Shown here one piece after another: positions 1 through 8,117 of a stretch of DNA of 64,000 bases; the first letter of the stretch is position 1; each line of letters starts with the position of its first letter. The DNA is taken from positions 116,624 through 180,623 of the forward strand of contig DATAJS010000025.1 of assembly GCA_036262035.1 (NCBI GenBank). The letters run 5' to 3'. The notes below the pieces were generated by a model that saw nothing but the letters and a program-made list of their open reading frames with translations, was not told the origin of the DNA and made no database searches. The position numbers were made by a program, and so were the translations under genes. Origin of the DNA: Burkholderiales bacterium (GTDB lineage Bacteria; Pseudomonadota; Gammaproteobacteria; Burkholderiales; SG8-41).

Positions 1-771
1 GCGCGGCCGGGCGCGGGGAGCTCGCTGGGCTCTTCGGTCGTGGCGCAGGCGACGCCCGACGGCTACACGCTGCTCATGAACAACGTCGGGCTCGTGACGT
101 CGGCGCTGCTCGCGAAGAGGCCGCCGTACGAGCCCACGAAGGATTTCGCGGGCGTGATCATGACCGGCACCCAGCCGCAGTTCATCGTCGTGAATCCGTC
201 GCTGCCGTCGACGCTGAAAGAGTTCATCGCGTACGCCAAGGCGAATCCGGGCAAGGTGAACTTCGGATCGTCGGGCGTGGGCGGCAGCAGCCATCTCTCG
301 ATGGAGTATTTCAAGATCGCGACCGGCACCGACCTCACGCACGTGCCGTACAAGGGCAGCAACCCGTCGGCGACCGCGATCATCGCGGGCGAGATCCAGA
401 TGGGGTCGTTCTCGGGGAACTCGGTGCTGCCCCATATTCGGTCGGGGAAGATGCGCGCGCTCGCGGTGACGACGCTGAAGCGCGCCGCGGTGATGCCCGA
501 GGTGCCGACGGCCGACGAGCAGGGGCTCAAAGGCTACGAGGTCGTCACGTGGGGCGGGATCTTCGCGCCGGCGAAGACGCCGCCGGCGATCGTCGCGAAG
601 CTCAATCAGCAGATGAACGCTGCGTTGCAGACCGCGGACGTGAAGGAGCGGTATGCGAGGATCGGGGTCGATGTCTCCGGCGGCGCGCCGGCGGTGCTGA
701 ACAAGCTGCTGGCGTCGGAGCAGAAGCGGTGGGGGAAGGTCGTTGCAGACGCGAAGATTCCGAAGGAGTGA
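1..771 (+). CDS. Bug/TctC-family solute-binding receptor, 5' truncated by window edge
   Basis: The frame is open from base 1, so the gene begins upstream. The visible part starts in the second ligand loop (ARPGAGSS, then TPDGYTL) and lacks the signal peptide and roughly the first 60 residues. Family marks are HVPYKGS in mid-protein, PTADEQGLKGYEV and a C-terminus ending WGKVVADAKIPKE. Bug proteins are periplasmic receptors that usually bind small carboxylates. Here no TctA or TctB gene is visible, so the carrier and ligand are unknown. An ATG at 40 lies inside the domain and is not the true start. Confidence 0.93.
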   Translation, partial: ARPGAGSSLGSSVVAQATPDGYTLLMNNVGLVTSALLAKRPPYEPTKDFAGVIMTGTQPQFIVVNPSLPSTLKEFIAYAKANPGKVNFGSSGVGGSSHLSMEYFKIATGTDLTHVPYKGSNPSATAIIAGEIQMGSFSGNSVLPHIRSGKMRALAVTTLKRAAVMPEVPTADEQGLKGYEVVTWGGIFAPAKTPPAIVAKLNQQMNAALQTADVKERYARIGVDVSGGAPAVLNKLLASEQKRWGKVVADAKIPKE

Positions 772-780
772 ACGTCAAGA

Positions 781-914
781 TGGATTCCCGCCTCCGCGGG
801 AATGACGAAGGGCAGGAGTTCGCGGGATGACGAGGGACCGCCTCCGCGGGAATGACGAAGGGCAGGAGTTCGCGGGATAACGAGGGGCCGGACTTCGCGG
901 GAATGACGAGGGCC
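781..914. repeat. dRS3-like repeat cluster with a 50-bp tandem duplication
   Basis: Three GCGGGAATGACG cores occur in direct order. The stretch 791-828 is repeated exactly at 841-878, giving a 50-bp period, and a third partial unit follows at 893-908. The cores belong to the ATTCCCGC...GCGGGAAT palindrome family found throughout this window. The rest of 771-970 contains no convincing gene. Confidence 0.8.
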
Positions 915-970
915 TCTCTGTACGGTCGCGTACCGCGTGGCAAGCGAGCGTCCGGTACCATTCGCGCATC

Positions 971-1240
971 ATGCCGAATCGCACCTGGATTTTTCGTTCC
1001 TCTCCCGAGATGCAGGACAACGCGGTCCTGCACCGATGGTGCTGGCGCGCGATCGCGCCGACCGGTGAGATGGCGGTCGCGAGCCTGACGTTCGCGACGC
1101 TCGCAGCATGCGTCGCCGACGCGCAGCTCCACGGTTTCGCGGGCGCGGTCGATCCCGCCGCCGGCATGCTGTCTCCCGTTCATTACGAGATCCGCGTGAA
1201 CGGTCCCGAAGTGGTCGCCACGCCGCGCGCTGGCGGATAG
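971..1240 (+). CDS. small conserved-looking hypothetical protein
   Basis: An 89-residue frame lies between the repeat cluster and the amidase. Its composition looks like a real soluble protein: W and C residues in HRWCWRA, then GEMAVAS, HGFAGAVDPAAGML and HYEIRVNG. It has no signal peptide or membrane segment, and no good ribosome site precedes the ATG at 971. I do not recognise a family. Coding status rests on amino-acid composition and on filling an otherwise empty 500-bp gap, so it stays tentative. Confidence 0.5.
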   Translation: MPNRTWIFRSSPEMQDNAVLHRWCWRAIAPTGEMAVASLTFATLAACVADAQLHGFAGAVDPAAGMLSPVHYEIRVNGPEVVATPRAGG

Positions 1241-1285
1241 GCGTTGCGGCTATGATGGTGTGGTCGGAGACTTCCCCACACCCTC

Positions 1286-2548
1286 ATGAACACCCATCGA
1301 TATTCCGCTACTGAAGCATCGGCGCTGTTAGCAAACGGCAAGCTCACCGCCGTCCGGCTCGCCGAGGACTGCCTCGCGCAGGTCGCCGCGCGCGAGGAAG
1401 CAGTCCAGGCGTGGTCCTTCATCGATCCGCAGCAGGTCCTGGCGGACGCACGCGCGCGCGATTCGGAAAAACCGCGCGGCCCGCTGCACGGCATTCCGGT
1501 CGCGGTGAAGGACATCATCGACACGGCGGACATGCCGACCACGTACGGCTCGCCGATCTACGCCGGCTATCGGCCGCGCATCGATGCGGCGTGCGTCGCG
1601 CTGCTGAAGCAGGCCGGCGCGGTGATCATGGGCAAGACGGTGACCGCCGAGTTCGCGATGTCGCATCCGGGGCCGACGCGCAATCCGCACAATCCCGCGC
1701 ACACGCCCGGCGGCTCGTCGAGCGGCTCGGCCGCGGCGGTCGCGGATTTCATGGCGCCGCTCGCGCTGGGCACGCAGACCGGCGGCTCGGTGCTGCGGCC
1801 GGCGGCGTTCTGCGGGATCGTCGGTTTCAAGCCGTCCTTCGACGCGATCAGCCCGATCGGCGTCAAAGCCAATACCAAGTCGTTCGACACCGTGGGGCTG
1901 ATGGGCCGCAGCGTCGGCGACGTCGCGCTCGCGCTCTCGGTGATGACGGGATCGCGCTTCGAGCTGCCCGCGGTCGACAAGCCGCGCATCGGCTTCTATC
2001 GCACGCTCCACTGGGACAAGGCGGACGCGGCGACGCAATCGGCGCTCGAGGGCGCGGCGTCACAGCTCGCGAAAGCCGGCGCGCGCGTGAGCGAGGTCAC
2101 GCTGCCCGCCCGGTTCGAGGAGCTCCTGCGTGCGCGCAACGCGGTCGGCGCGTTCGAATCCTCGCGCGCGCTCGCGTGGGAGCGGGCGAATCACGAAGAG
2201 CAGATCGCGGTGCGCGAGAAGCTTCGCAAGTCCGACGCGGTCACGTTCGACGAATACGTCGCCGCGCAGAAGGTGCTCGACGAATGCCGTCGCTTGCTCG
2301 GCATCGCGTTCAACGATTACGACGCCCTGCTCGTCCCGAGCGCGCCGGGCGAGGCCCCGAAAGGCCTGCAATCGACCGGGGACTCGGTCTTCAACCAGCT
2401 GTGGACCGCGCTGCACGTGCCGTGCGTGACGGTGCCGGTGTTCAAGGGGCCGAACGGCCTGCCGATCGGCGCGCAGCTCGTCGGTCCGTATGGTGGCGAT
2501 TACCGCACCCTCGGGTGCGCCGGGTGGGCGCAACGCGCCCTGATGTAG
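1286..2548 (+). CDS. amidase signature enzyme (AtzE/GatA-like)
   Basis: This 420-residue amidase-signature hydrolase cleaves C-N amide bonds in the cytoplasm. The Ser-cisSer-Lys triad is readable: Lys75 in PVAVKDIID, the Gly/Ser loop PGGSSSGSAA with cis-Ser near 144, and nucleophile Ser168 in TQTGGSVLRP. The protein is somewhat shorter than GatA (about 480) and has no GatB/C partners nearby, which argues for a catabolic amidase over Glu-tRNA amidotransferase. A small unknown gene follows 12 bp downstream and may be co-transcribed. The substrate is unknown. Confidence 0.9.
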   Translation: MNTHRYSATEASALLANGKLTAVRLAEDCLAQVAAREEAVQAWSFIDPQQVLADARARDSEKPRGPLHGIPVAVKDIIDTADMPTTYGSPIYAGYRPRIDAACVALLKQAGAVIMGKTVTAEFAMSHPGPTRNPHNPAHTPGGSSSGSAAAVADFMAPLALGTQTGGSVLRPAAFCGIVGFKPSFDAISPIGVKANTKSFDTVGLMGRSVGDVALALSVMTGSRFELPAVDKPRIGFYRTLHWDKADAATQSALEGAASQLAKAGARVSEVTLPARFEELLRARNAVGAFESSRALAWERANHEEQIAVREKLRKSDAVTFDEYVAAQKVLDECRRLLGIAFNDYDALLVPSAPGEAPKGLQSTGDSVFNQLWTALHVPCVTVPVFKGPNGLPIGAQLVGPYGGDYRTLGCAGWAQRALM

Positions 2549-2560
2549 GAGACACGGCGA

Positions 2561-3094
2561 ATGGCGATGGAACGGGCAGCCGATCAGCAGGACATCGTCG
2601 ACCAGCTCTACTTCTTCGAAAGCCCGAACCAGGGCGATACGCGCTGCCTCATCCTCGCCCACGGCGGGCAGTTGCGCGGAGACGACCAGTTCAACCTCAA
2701 CGGCATCACCATGAAGTTCTTCGTCGAGCACGGCGAAGCGCTCGAATCGAACACCGCGCGGCTCGTGCTCGGCCTGCCGCGCGTCAACGAGGCCAGCCCT
2801 TGCCGCGACTACTCGCTGGCGAAGTTCCTCGGATCGCACGGCGACGGCAAGACCTACACCCAGCTTCGCGACCTCATGCTGGTTCGCTACGGCGCTTCGC
2901 CCAATCTCTGCCCGCACATCGTCAGCGTTCGCAACCGGTCGATCTTCAAGGCGGGGAAGATCATCAAGCTGAGCGAAGCGATCAGGCTCGTCACCGCGCA
3001 CCGGCCGGCGATCAACGAGTTCTGGATCGGCGGCTGCCGCGGCGAGCACAAGGGCAAATGGTCGTACGTCAGCAGCCATCTGTGGGGAGGCTGA
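2561..3094 (+). CDS. hypothetical cytoplasmic protein, 177 aa
   Basis: Its start follows the amidase stop by 12 bp, with a GGAGA motif in front, so it is probably in the same transcript. The N-terminal half has alternating hydrophobic strands (CLILAHGGQLRGD, GITMKFFVEHG) and the C-terminus is Trp/Cys rich (NEFWIGGCRGEHKGKW). There is no signal peptide or membrane segment. A faint resemblance to Stv-type putative adhesin domains was considered, but I cannot support it from the sequence alone. Function unknown. Confidence 0.75.
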   Translation: MAMERAADQQDIVDQLYFFESPNQGDTRCLILAHGGQLRGDDQFNLNGITMKFFVEHGEALESNTARLVLGLPRVNEASPCRDYSLAKFLGSHGDGKTYTQLRDLMLVRYGASPNLCPHIVSVRNRSIFKAGKIIKLSEAIRLVTAHRPAINEFWIGGCRGEHKGKWSYVSSHLWGG

Positions 3095-3155
3095 ATTCGC
3101 GCAGCAGCTCGGTATAAGATCGGGCTTGTCCGCCCACGAGTAGAAAAAGGACCAC

Positions 3156-4424
3156 ATGATGGCCCGACCAACGAAGGCCGGCCTGCACTACGCCTGGATC
3201 GTCCTCGGCGCCGCCTGCGTGCTCGCCATCGCCGCGCGCGCCGATTCGGCGGCGTTCGCGGTGTTCGTCGAGCCGCTGGTCGCGCTGTTCGGATGGAAGC
3301 GCGGGGACATCTCGTTCGCGTACGCGCTGGCCTTCCTCCTCGGCCTGCCGGCGACGGTCGCGATGGGATGGCTCGGCGACCGCTTCGGCGTGCGGCCGCT
3401 GATGCTCGGCGCGTCGGTGCTGATCTCGGTCGGCACGGTGCTCATGGGCACGATCACCGAGCTGTGGCAGTTCTATCTGTACTACGCGCTGTTCGTCGGC
3501 TCGATGGGCCACGCGGCGTTCACCGTGCTGCTGCCGGTGATCCTCACGCGCTGGTTCAAGCGCCACATGGGCATCGCGATCGGCTGCTACTGGGGCGCGC
3601 TGGGCGCGGGGCCGGTGCTGTTCGCGCCGCTCTTCAGCTGGATGATCGAGACGCGCGGGTGGCAGAACGCTTTCACGACCATCGGCGTGAGCCTGGGATT
3701 CGTGCTCTTCGCTTTTTCGCTGCTGATCCGCACCCGGCCCGCCGAAAAAGGACTCACCGCGCTGGGCGATGAAGACGGCGAGAAGCCGCGCGCGGCCGCA
3801 GCGGCGCCTACCGCGAAGCTGCGCGACCTCATGCGCGAGCGGCCGGTGTGGTACCTGATGGGCATCCACCATCTCGGCTGCGCCGGCCACGCGGTGATCC
3901 TCGCGCACGGCGTGTCGATGGCGCACATCGCGGGCGTGCCGATGATCGAAGCCGCGGGCGTGCTCAGCGTGATCGCGGGCACGTCGGCGTTCAGCCGCTT
4001 CGCGTTCTCCATCCTCACCGAGAAATTCGGCGGCCGCTCGTGCCTCACCGTCGCGATGCTCGGGCAAAGCACGTCCGTCCTGCTCCTGCTCGTCGCGCAC
4101 GAGCCGTGGCACTTCTATGCGTTCGCCGTGGTCTTCGGGATCTGCTACGGCGGCGAGATGGTCGGCTTCCCGATCATCAACCGCCAGCTCTTCGGCGCCA
4201 ACGCGCCGCTCGGCTCGATCTACTCGTTCCAGATGGTCGGCGCGAGCATCGGCATGGCGCTCGGCGGCTGGCTGGGCGGACTGCTGTTCGATATGACGGG
4301 GACGTATACCGCCTCGATCATCGTCGCTGCGGCGATCGGATACCTGGCCGTGCCGCTGTCGATGTGGCTACCGCGCCACGAGCGCGCGCAGGCAGCGCCG
4401 GTCAAGGCAGTGGCGCCGGCGTAG
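3156..4424 (+). CDS. MFS transporter, monocarboxylate/OFA-type
   Basis: A 422-residue major facilitator with about twelve hydrophobic segments. The loop 2-3 signature appears as GWLGDRFGVRPL, and the segment-6/7 cytoplasmic linker is Ala/Arg-rich (EDGEKPRAAAAA). The start YAWIVLGAACVLA and segment RWFKRHMGIAIG resemble the oxalate/formate and monocarboxylate branch, so a small organic acid is the likely cargo. AAGGACC precedes the tandem ATG ATG at 3156/3159. Its 3' end overlaps the convergent PilZ gene by 23 bp. Confidence 0.88.
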   Translation: MMARPTKAGLHYAWIVLGAACVLAIAARADSAAFAVFVEPLVALFGWKRGDISFAYALAFLLGLPATVAMGWLGDRFGVRPLMLGASVLISVGTVLMGTITELWQFYLYYALFVGSMGHAAFTVLLPVILTRWFKRHMGIAIGCYWGALGAGPVLFAPLFSWMIETRGWQNAFTTIGVSLGFVLFAFSLLIRTRPAEKGLTALGDEDGEKPRAAAAAPTAKLRDLMRERPVWYLMGIHHLGCAGHAVILAHGVSMAHIAGVPMIEAAGVLSVIAGTSAFSRFAFSILTEKFGGRSCLTVAMLGQSTSVLLLLVAHEPWHFYAFAVVFGICYGGEMVGFPIINRQLFGANAPLGSIYSFQMVGASIGMALGGWLGGLLFDMTGTYTASIIVAAAIGYLAVPLSMWLPRHERAQAAPVKAVAPA

Positions 4425-4785
4425 ACGCGGCAGCGGGCGACGCCGCCCTTCTTTCCGCCAGATACGCGAGACACCTTCCCCGCTCTTCGTCACCGATCCC
4501 GGTGACCAGCGCACCGAGGCGCCCCTTGTTGACGTGACGGATCTGCACGGTGCAATGGATCGGCTCGCCGGGCGGAAACGGCACGACGAGCTCGATGTGC
4601 CCGCCGACCGGCAGCGAGTCCTCCGCTTCGATCAGGAAGCCTTTCTCGCACATGTTGCGCAGCCGGCACGGCGACCTGCTTGCGCCCACCACCAGCGTCG
4701 CGTTGATGTCGATGTCGACCCTTTGCGCCGCTCTCCGCTCGCTCGGCCTCAATTGGTTATTGCTCCCCTTGTTGAAACCACCCAC
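4402..4785 (-). CDS. PilZ-domain protein, putative c-di-GMP effector
   Basis: A single-domain PilZ protein of 127 aa. The arginine motif is present (ERRAAQR, Arg17-Arg22). The second motif reads N44-M-C46-E-K-G49, where canonical PilZ has D/N-x-S-x-x-G, so the usual Ser is Cys and nucleotide affinity may be changed. The assigned GTG at 4785 lies inside a dispersed repeat but has a GGAGG motif 8 bp upstream. A TTG at 4752, behind GGGGAG, is the alternative native start (116 aa). The gene overlaps the MFS gene tail-to-tail. Confidence 0.82.
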   Translation of the reverse strand: MGGFNKGSNNQLRPSERRAAQRVDIDINATLVVGASRSPCRLRNMCEKGFLIEAEDSLPVGGHIELVVPFPPGEPIHCTVQIRHVNKGRLGALVTGIGDEERGRCLAYLAERRAASPAAASTPAPLP

Positions 4786-4846
4786 ACCCTAACCCTCCCC
4801 CTGAGGGGGAGGGAATCTTTTGGTACTCTCCTGAGGGGGAAGGAAT
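4776..4846. repeat. CCCTCCCCCTGAGGGGGAGGG dispersed hairpin repeat
   Basis: An AACCCTCCCCC arm pairs with GGGGGAGGG across a TGA loop, followed by a second partial CTGAGGGGGA unit. Copies occur at 22612-22651 and 44773-44813, each preceded by an ACCCAC run. This copy lies between the start of the PilZ gene and the 3' end of a Bug gene. Confidence 0.8.
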
Positions 4847-4852
4847 GGACCA

Positions 4853-5824
4853 CTACTGCGGCGTGATCCCCGCCTCTTTCACCACCCTGGCCCACGTCGC
4901 GCTCTCTTCGCGGATCACCTTCGCGAACTCGTCCGGCGTGCTGTTGACCGGCTCCATCGCCATCGAGGCGAACTTCTGTTTCACCTCGGGCGTGCGTGAC
5001 GCGTGGCCGATCGCCTGATTCAGGCGGTCGATGATCGCACGCGGCGTGCCGGCCGGCGCGAGCATCCCGAACCACTGCGAGCTCTCGAAGCCAGGCAGCG
5101 TCTCCGCCACCGTCGGCACGTCGGGCAGCGCCGGGACGCGTTTGCCGCTGGTCACGCCGATCGCCCGGATCTTTCCGGTCTTGATGTGCGTGATCGCCGA
5201 CGACACCGCCGAGAACACCATCGCCACCTCACCCGACACCAGCCCGATGAACGCCGGACCCACGCCCTTGTACACGATCTGCTGGAGCTTTATTCCGGTA
5301 GCCTGCTCGAAACGGACCGAGGTGAGATGCGGATGAGTCCCCTGCCCCGGCGAGCCGTTGGTGACGCGGCCCGGCCGCTCCTTCGCGAGCGCGATCAGGT
5401 CCCTCACGCTGCGCGCCGGCACCGAAGGATGGACGTTGAGCACCTGCGGCACGTCGACGACGAGCGAGATCGGCGCGAAGTCGCGCACCGCGTCGTGCGG
5501 AACCTTGGCGAAGATGTGCGGATTGATCGTGAGCGACGGCTGGATGATGAGCAGCGTGTAGCCGTCGGGCGGCGCCTTGGCGACGACGTCGGTGCCGATG
5601 ATGCCGCTCGCGCCTGCACGGTTCTCGACCACGAAGCTTTGTCCGAGCTCGGCCGTGAGCTGCTGAGCGAGAAGCCGCGCGAGGATGTCGCTCGTGCCGC
5701 CCGGCGCCGAGGCGGCGATGATCCTCACCGGACGCGCGGGATAGGTTTGCGCGACCGCATCTGCGATACCGATTGCGAGCACTGCCGCCGCCGCGGGCAA
5801 TGCCCGGCTTGCACCCAGGTCCAT
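4853..5824 (-). CDS. Bug/TctC-family solute-binding receptor
   Basis: A 323-residue receptor with a signal peptide whose likely cleavage is after Ala25 (ADAVA|QTYPARPVR). The first ligand loop is unusual, ASAPGGTSD where most paralogues have PFPPGG. The second loop VENRAGASG and the PPDGYTL motif are intact. HVPYKG is replaced by QIVYKGVG. The ATG at 5824 was chosen because GGGGAGG sits 4-5 bases upstream; the frame continues upstream but without family sequence. It is the last gene of a four-gene reverse unit with another Bug 32 bp upstream. Confidence 0.93.
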   Translation of the reverse strand: MDLGASRALPAAAAVLAIGIADAVAQTYPARPVRIIAASAPGGTSDILARLLAQQLTAELGQSFVVENRAGASGIIGTDVVAKAPPDGYTLLIIQPSLTINPHIFAKVPHDAVRDFAPISLVVDVPQVLNVHPSVPARSVRDLIALAKERPGRVTNGSPGQGTHPHLTSVRFEQATGIKLQQIVYKGVGPAFIGLVSGEVAMVFSAVSSAITHIKTGKIRAIGVTSGKRVPALPDVPTVAETLPGFESSQWFGMLAPAGTPRAIIDRLNQAIGHASRTPEVKQKFASMAMEPVNSTPDEFAKVIREESATWARVVKEAGITPQ

Positions 5825-5856
5825 ACGCCCTCCCCAGTTTCTGGACCGCTGCGAGT

Positions 5857-6915
5857 TTAATCCGCCTTCGCCCCCGATGCCCTGATCACCGACTGCCACT
5901 TCGCGATGTCGGTCTTCATGACCGCTGTGAACTCCTGCGGCGTGCTGCCGATCGCTTCGGCGCCGTCGGCGAGGAAGCGCGTGCGCATGTCGGGGCTCTT
6001 CACGATCTTCACGACTTCCGCGTTGAGCCTGGTCACGATCGGCCGCGGCGTGCCCGCGGGCGCGAGGAGGCCGAACCACGCGCGCGCTTCATAGCCGGGC
6101 ACACCCGACTCGGCGATCGTCGGAATCGCCGGCAGGCCGCCGAAGCGCTTGCTCGTCGTCACCGCGACGCCGCGCAGCTTGCCGGTGCGCACCTGCGGAA
6201 TGGCCGGCGGCAGGTTGGGAAACGCGAGCTCCACCTCACCGGCCATCACCGCGAGCACCGATTGCGGCGCGCCCTTGAACGGCACGTGCACCATGTTGAC
6301 CCTGGCGAGCATCCTGAACAGCTCGCCCGAGAGATGCGCGGTGCTGCCGTTGCCGCCGGAGCCGAACGACAGCGCACCCGGCTTCGAGCGCGCGAGCGCG
6401 ACCAGATCCTTCACCGACTTCACCGGCAGCGACGGATGGACGATGAGGATGTTCGGCGCCTGCGACACCAGGCTGATCGGCGCGAAGTCGCGCACCGGAT
6501 CGTAGGGCAGCTTCGGATAGAGGCCGACGTTCACCGCGTGCGAGCCGGCGCTCGCCATGATCAGCGTGTAGCCGTCGGGCGGCGATTTCGCCGCCGCTTC
6601 GCCGCCGATCGAGCCGCCGGCGCCGCTGCGGTTCTCCACGACCACCGGCTGGCCGAGCATCGCCGAGAGCTGCTGGCCGACCGCGCGCGCCATGGTGTCC
6701 GGGCCGCTGCCGGGCGCGGAAGGCACGATCAGGCGGACGGGTTTGATGGGGTAGTCGGACTGGGCGTGGGCCAGGGGCGATGCGAGTGCGGCGACCGTCA
6801 TTCCCGCGAAGGCGGGAATCCACCTTGGGGTCTCAAAAGTCAAAATGGGTCCCCGCCTTCGCGGGGACGACGCGGCGCGTCGCCTTCGCGGGAATGACGG
6901 CCGTCGCACGCTCAT
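5857..6915 (-). CDS. Bug/TctC-family receptor with a repeat-derived N-terminus
   Basis: The mature receptor starts at SDYPIKPVRLIV and is complete through WQSVIRASGAKAD, with SAPGSGPD, VENRSGAGG, PPDGYTL and HVPFKG. The ATG at 6915 forms an ATGA overlap with the upstream dehydratase, implying coupled translation. The next 38 codons are read-through of a dRS3-like repeat (FPRRR, PRWIPAFAGMT) and then join VAALASPLAHAQ, a normal h/c-region. So the repeat replaced the original n-region. An internal ATG at 6801 would give 314 aa with almost no basic n-region. Whether export still works is untested. Confidence 0.85.
   Translation of the reverse strand: MSVRRPSFPRRRRAASSPRRRGPILTFETPRWIPAFAGMTVAALASPLAHAQSDYPIKPVRLIVPSAPGSGPDTMARAVGQQLSAMLGQPVVVENRSGAGGSIGGEAAAKSPPDGYTLIMASAGSHAVNVGLYPKLPYDPVRDFAPISLVSQAPNILIVHPSLPVKSVKDLVALARSKPGALSFGSGGNGSTAHLSGELFRMLARVNMVHVPFKGAPQSVLAVMAGEVELAFPNLPPAIPQVRTGKLRGVAVTTSKRFGGLPAIPTIAESGVPGYEARAWFGLLAPAGTPRPIVTRLNAEVVKIVKSPDMRTRFLADGAEAIGSTPQEFTAVMKTDIAKWQSVIRASGAKAD
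6798..6900. repeat. dRS3-like composite repeat inside a signal-peptide coding region
   Basis: It holds a palindromic GTCATTCCCGCGAAGGCGGG unit at 6798-6824, an opposed unit with CAAAATGGG at 6841-6871 and a third partial unit at 6879-6900. It lies wholly within the 5' end of the Bug gene that starts at 6915 and keeps its frame open. Confidence 0.85.
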
Positions 6916-8108
6916 CGTCCGCCCTGTCCCAGCCGCGCGTCGCGCACGTTCGTCAGCGGCTGGTACGGATGCGCGCGCATGAGGTCTTCGTCGAGGTCGA
7001 TGCCGAGGCCCGGCGCGCTCGGCACTTCGAAGCAACCGTCGCGCACCGCGGGATGCGCGCCGCGCACGAGCTCGTGATACAGCGGGCTCTCGCCGAGCTG
7101 GTGCTCGAGCAGCAGGAAGTTCGGCGCCACCGCGCAGATATGCAGGCTTGCCATCGTGCACACCGGACCGGTCGGATTGTGCGGAGAGAAGTCGACCTGA
7201 CTGCGCTGGCACATCTCGGCGATCCGCAGCATCTGCTGGTAACCGCCGGCGTATTTGACGTCGGGCATGACGACGTCGTACAGCCCGCCTTCGACGAACG
7301 GCTTGAAGGCGTCGACGCCGATGCCCTGCTCGGCGCCCGCGAGACGCGTCTCGATGCGGTGCGCGACGCGGCGCAGCTTCTTCAGCGCCGGATGGTTTTC
7401 CCCGGTCTCGGCGATCGGGCACTCGAACCAGAAGAGCTTCGCGCTCTTGAGCTCCTTCAGCACGGTCGCGGCGGTCTTTTCGTCGAAGCGCCAGTGGCAG
7501 TCGACCATGAGCACGGTGTTCTCGCCGATCGCGTCGCGCGTCGCGTGGATGCGCGCGATGCCGGCGTCGATCAGCGCGCGGCTCTCCTTCGTGCCGAGCT
7601 CCTGCGGCACGACGCCGTCGAACGGCGCGATCTTCACCGCGAGAAAGCCCTGCGCCAGCGCGTCGCGCGCGCTCGCCGCGAAGCCTTCGGGCGAACGGTC
7701 CCCGGTGCGGCGGTTGATGTTGGCGTACATGCGGATGGCGGTGCGCTGCGGCGGCACGCCCAGCTCCTTGTAGAGCGGCGTTCCCCACTCGCGCGCGCGC
7801 AGGTCGGTGATCGCCTGCTCGAGCGCGCTCACCACCGAGCTCGCGACCAGCCCCCCGCCGCCTGCGGGCATTGCCATGTGCACGAGCTGCGCCGGCCGCC
7901 CGAGGATGATGGGCTTCAGCGATTCGAGCGCGGCGAGCTGTTCCGTCTCGCGCCCGTACAGCGTGCCCTCCCCGTAGCCGTGGATGCCGGCGTCGTTCGT
8001 GACGCGCACGAAGAACCAGTTCGATTTCGGCGAGAGGTTGACGACGAACGGGGTGATGCTCTCGATGGAAGCCACGTGCGATGTTTTTTCTGTCGGGTGA
8101 GCCGCCAT
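6912..8108 (-). CDS. mandelate racemase/enolase-superfamily dehydratase
   Basis: A 398-residue enolase-superfamily member, closest in layout to acid-sugar dehydratases such as D-galactonate dehydratase. The capping domain occupies about the first 125 residues. In the barrel I read Lys159 (LAVKIAPF), Asp203 and His205 (MVDCHWRF), Glu229 (FECPI), a third acidic ligand around Glu253-Glu260, Asp283/Lys285 and catalytic-type His310 (FSPHNPTGP). The D-x-H pair favours dehydration over racemisation. It is flanked by Bug genes, 9 bp before it and with an ATGA overlap after it, which suggests they import its substrate, presumably an aldonate or other hydroxyacid. Confidence 0.88.
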   Translation of the reverse strand: MAAHPTEKTSHVASIESITPFVVNLSPKSNWFFVRVTNDAGIHGYGEGTLYGRETEQLAALESLKPIILGRPAQLVHMAMPAGGGGLVASSVVSALEQAITDLRAREWGTPLYKELGVPPQRTAIRMYANINRRTGDRSPEGFAASARDALAQGFLAVKIAPFDGVVPQELGTKESRALIDAGIARIHATRDAIGENTVLMVDCHWRFDEKTAATVLKELKSAKLFWFECPIAETGENHPALKKLRRVAHRIETRLAGAEQGIGVDAFKPFVEGGLYDVVMPDVKYAGGYQQMLRIAEMCQRSQVDFSPHNPTGPVCTMASLHICAVAPNFLLLEHQLGESPLYHELVRGAHPAVRDGCFEVPSAPGLGIDLDEDLMRAHPYQPLTNVRDARLGQGGR

Positions 8109-8117
8109 TATGACGCG

